From assembly GCF_021496665.1 (NCBI RefSeq), contig NZ_CP071246.1, positions 1,178,001 through 1,242,000 on the forward strand: a stretch of DNA of 64,000 nucleotides, in the 5' to 3' direction. How positions within the stretch are numbered: position 1 is the stretch's first letter; every line of letters starts with the position of its first letter. This document shows positions 62,860-64,000 of this stretch, piece by piece. This DNA comes from Corynebacterium sp. CNCTC7651 (GTDB taxonomy: Bacteria; Actinomycetota; Actinomycetes; Mycobacteriales; Mycobacteriaceae). The translations under genes were made by a program, and so were the position numbers. Below the pieces are notes generated by a model that ran no database searches, had not been told where the DNA came from, and worked only from the letters and a program-made list of their open reading frames with translations.

Positions 62860-64000
62860 CTAGCGCCCGCGCACCATCCTGCGCAGTCTGCCAAGGTACT
62901 CGCTGATGCGTTTCTCGGCCCCGTGGTCTGTGGGTTCGTAGTACACGCGATCCTCCAAACCGTCGGGAATGTACTGCTGCTCCACCACGCCCCGCGGGTC
63001 ATCGTGCGGGTACAGGTACCCCACCGCGTGGCCCAGCGCCTTTGCACCCTGGTAGTGGCCATCGCGCAGGTGGGCGGGCACAGGACCAACGTTGCCCGCC
63101 CGCACATCCTCCTGGGCTGCCGCAATCGCTTGGTACACCGCCGCGGATTTCGGCGCGGTGGCAAGGTGAATCGTGGCTTGCGCCAGCGCGAGTCGCCCCT
63201 CCGGCATGCCGATGAACTGCACAGCCTGCGCCGCCGCAGTAGCAGTCTGCAGCGCTGTCGGGTCCGCCATGCCGATGTCTTCGGAGGCGTGGATCACCAA
63301 CCGGCGCGCGATGAAGCGCGGGTCCTCCCCCGCCTCAATCATGCGGGCCAGGTAATGCAGCGCCGCATCTACATCGGAACCGCGGATGGATTTAATGAAC
63401 GCGCTGGTCACGTCATAGTGCTGGTCCCCATCACGGTCGTAGCGCACCACCGCGCGGTTCACGTTGTCCCGCACCACATCCACGGTCACCGTGCCGCCCT
63501 CCGGCACGGCTTCCGCCGCCGCCTCAAGGTACGTCAAGGCCCGGCGGGCATCCCCGCCGGCGAGGAGGACAAGCTGGTCCCGTGCATCGTCGTCAAGCAC
63601 AATGCCCCCGCCCAGGCCGCGCTCGTCCGAAACGGCGCGGCTAAGCACGCCGCGGATGTCGTCGTCGCTCAAGGGCTCGAGCTTGAGCAGCAAGGAGCGG
63701 GACAAAAGTGGCGCGACGACGGAGAAGCTCGGGTTTTCGGTGGTCGCGGCGACAAGGAGCACGGTGCGGTTTTCCACCGCGGCCAAGAGCGCGTCCTGCT
63801 GCGTTTTGGAGAAACGGTGGACCTCATCGATGAACAGCACCGTCTTCTCGCCGCGCACAAGATCGTGCCGGGCAGTGTCGATCACTTGGCGCACCTCTTT
63901 CACCCCGGAAGTCAGCGCCGAAAGACCCACAAAGCTCTGCCCCATCGTCTGCGCGATGAGAGAGGCGATCGTCGTCTTGCCCGTGCCCGGCGGGCCGTAC
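62860..64000 (-). CDS. rarA: Replication-associated recombination protein A (RarA/MgsA), N-terminus missing
   Basis: The last 380 codons of an AAA+ ATPase related to clamp loaders and WRNIP1 that acts at stalled replication forks. Reading into the window edge, the sequence begins [17 protein letters not shown] (Walker A), followed by [18 protein letters not shown] (Walker B), AATTENPSF (sensor 1) and, further on, [12 protein letters not shown] (sensor 2) and [23 protein letters not shown] sequence ([15 protein letters not shown]). The start lies beyond 64000. Its product is encoded just upstream of alaS. Confidence 0.93.
   Translation of the reverse strand, partial: YGPPGTGKTTIASLIAQTMGQSFVGLSALTSGVKEVRQVIDTARHDLVRGEKTVLFIDEVHRFSKTQQDALLAAVENRTVLLVAATTENPSFSVVAPLLSRSLLLKLEPLSDDDIRGVLSRAVSDERGLGGGIVLDDDARDQLVLLAGGDARRALTYLEAAAEAVPEGGTVTVDVVRDNVNRAVVRYDRDGDQHYDVTSAFIKSIRGSDVDAALHYLARMIEAGEDPRFIARRLVIHASEDIGMADPTALQTATAAAQAVQFIGMPEGRLALAQATIHLATAPKSAAVYQAIAAAQEDVRAGNVGPVPAHLRDGHYQGAKALGHAVGYLYPHDDPRGVVEQQYIPDGLEDRVYYEPTDHGAEKRISEYLGRLRRMVRGR

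Noticed and set aside
60222..62906. 894-codon open frame on the plus strand opposite alaS
   Set aside because: It is the antisense shadow of a GC-rich gene; its composition (runs of Val, Leu, His, Arg) matches no family, while the minus strand encodes complete alaS with all motifs.

Overview
The window is ordinary chromosomal DNA of a high-GC actinobacterium, almost certainly a Corynebacterium. The evidence is gene order: ctaA-qor-ctaB | tkt-tal-zwf-opcA-pgl, gap-pgk-tpiA-secG, uvrC-rapZ-yvcK-whiA, the rib/rpe/rsmB/fmt/def/priA block, metK-coaBC-rpoZ-gmk-mihF, pyrR-pyrB-pyrC-carA-carB-pyrF and efp-pepQ-aroQ-aroB-aroK-aroC-aroE-mltG-ruvX-alaS-rarA. These are corynebacterial neighbourhoods, and opcA, mIHF and a PriA without Walker motifs are actinobacterial hallmarks. 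I cannot name the species. No rRNA, tRNA, CRISPR, prophage or insertion sequence was recognised.

Layout. 1-8.8 kb: the end of heme A synthase, a quinone oxidoreductase, heme O synthase (minus strand), then a five-gene pentose phosphate operon on the plus strand ending at a strong bidirectional hairpin. 8.9-12.4 kb: secG, tpiA, pgk and gap on the minus strand; ppc, which sits between tpiA and secG in C. glutamicum, is absent here. 12.4-18.1 kb: whiA, yvcK, rapZ, uvrC and a small membrane protein. 18.1-27.2 kb: ribH, ribBA, ribC, ribD, rpe, rsmB, fmt, def and priA. 27.2-30.9 kb: a plus-strand accessory island: a leader with promoter, inverted repeat, 29-codon ORF and intrinsic terminator ahead of rtcB (RNA ligase), then a secreted polysaccharide deacetylase and two membrane proteins of unknown function. 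30.9-34.9 kb: metK, coaBC, rpoZ, gmk and mihF. 35.0-42.5 kb: the pyrimidine operon, with a PyrR-binding-like motif overlapping the pyrR ribosome binding site.

42.5-50.7 kb is the more variable part: a TIGR01777 epimerase with two YbjN-like genes, a complete sugar-type ABC importer (lipoprotein, permease, ATPase), a small lipoprotein, a short-chain dehydrogenase, a 40-bp tandem repeat array and a DUF222/HNH protein. 50.7-64 kb returns to core genes: ppk2, nusB, efp, pepQ, the shikimate genes with a small prepilin peptidase, mltG, ruvX, alaS and the start-truncated rarA.

The strongest anomaly is carA. It encodes only the N-terminal small-chain domain (154 residues) and has no glutamine amidotransferase domain, yet it lies in an intact, tightly coupled pyr operon beside a full-length carB. 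This suggests an ammonia-dependent or otherwise rewired carbamoyl phosphate synthase. Other points of interest are the rtcB leader, the missing ribD start codon, the degenerate Walker A in RapZ, the repeat array, and several -10 boxes placed 6-8 bases before start codons, which suggest leaderless mRNAs.
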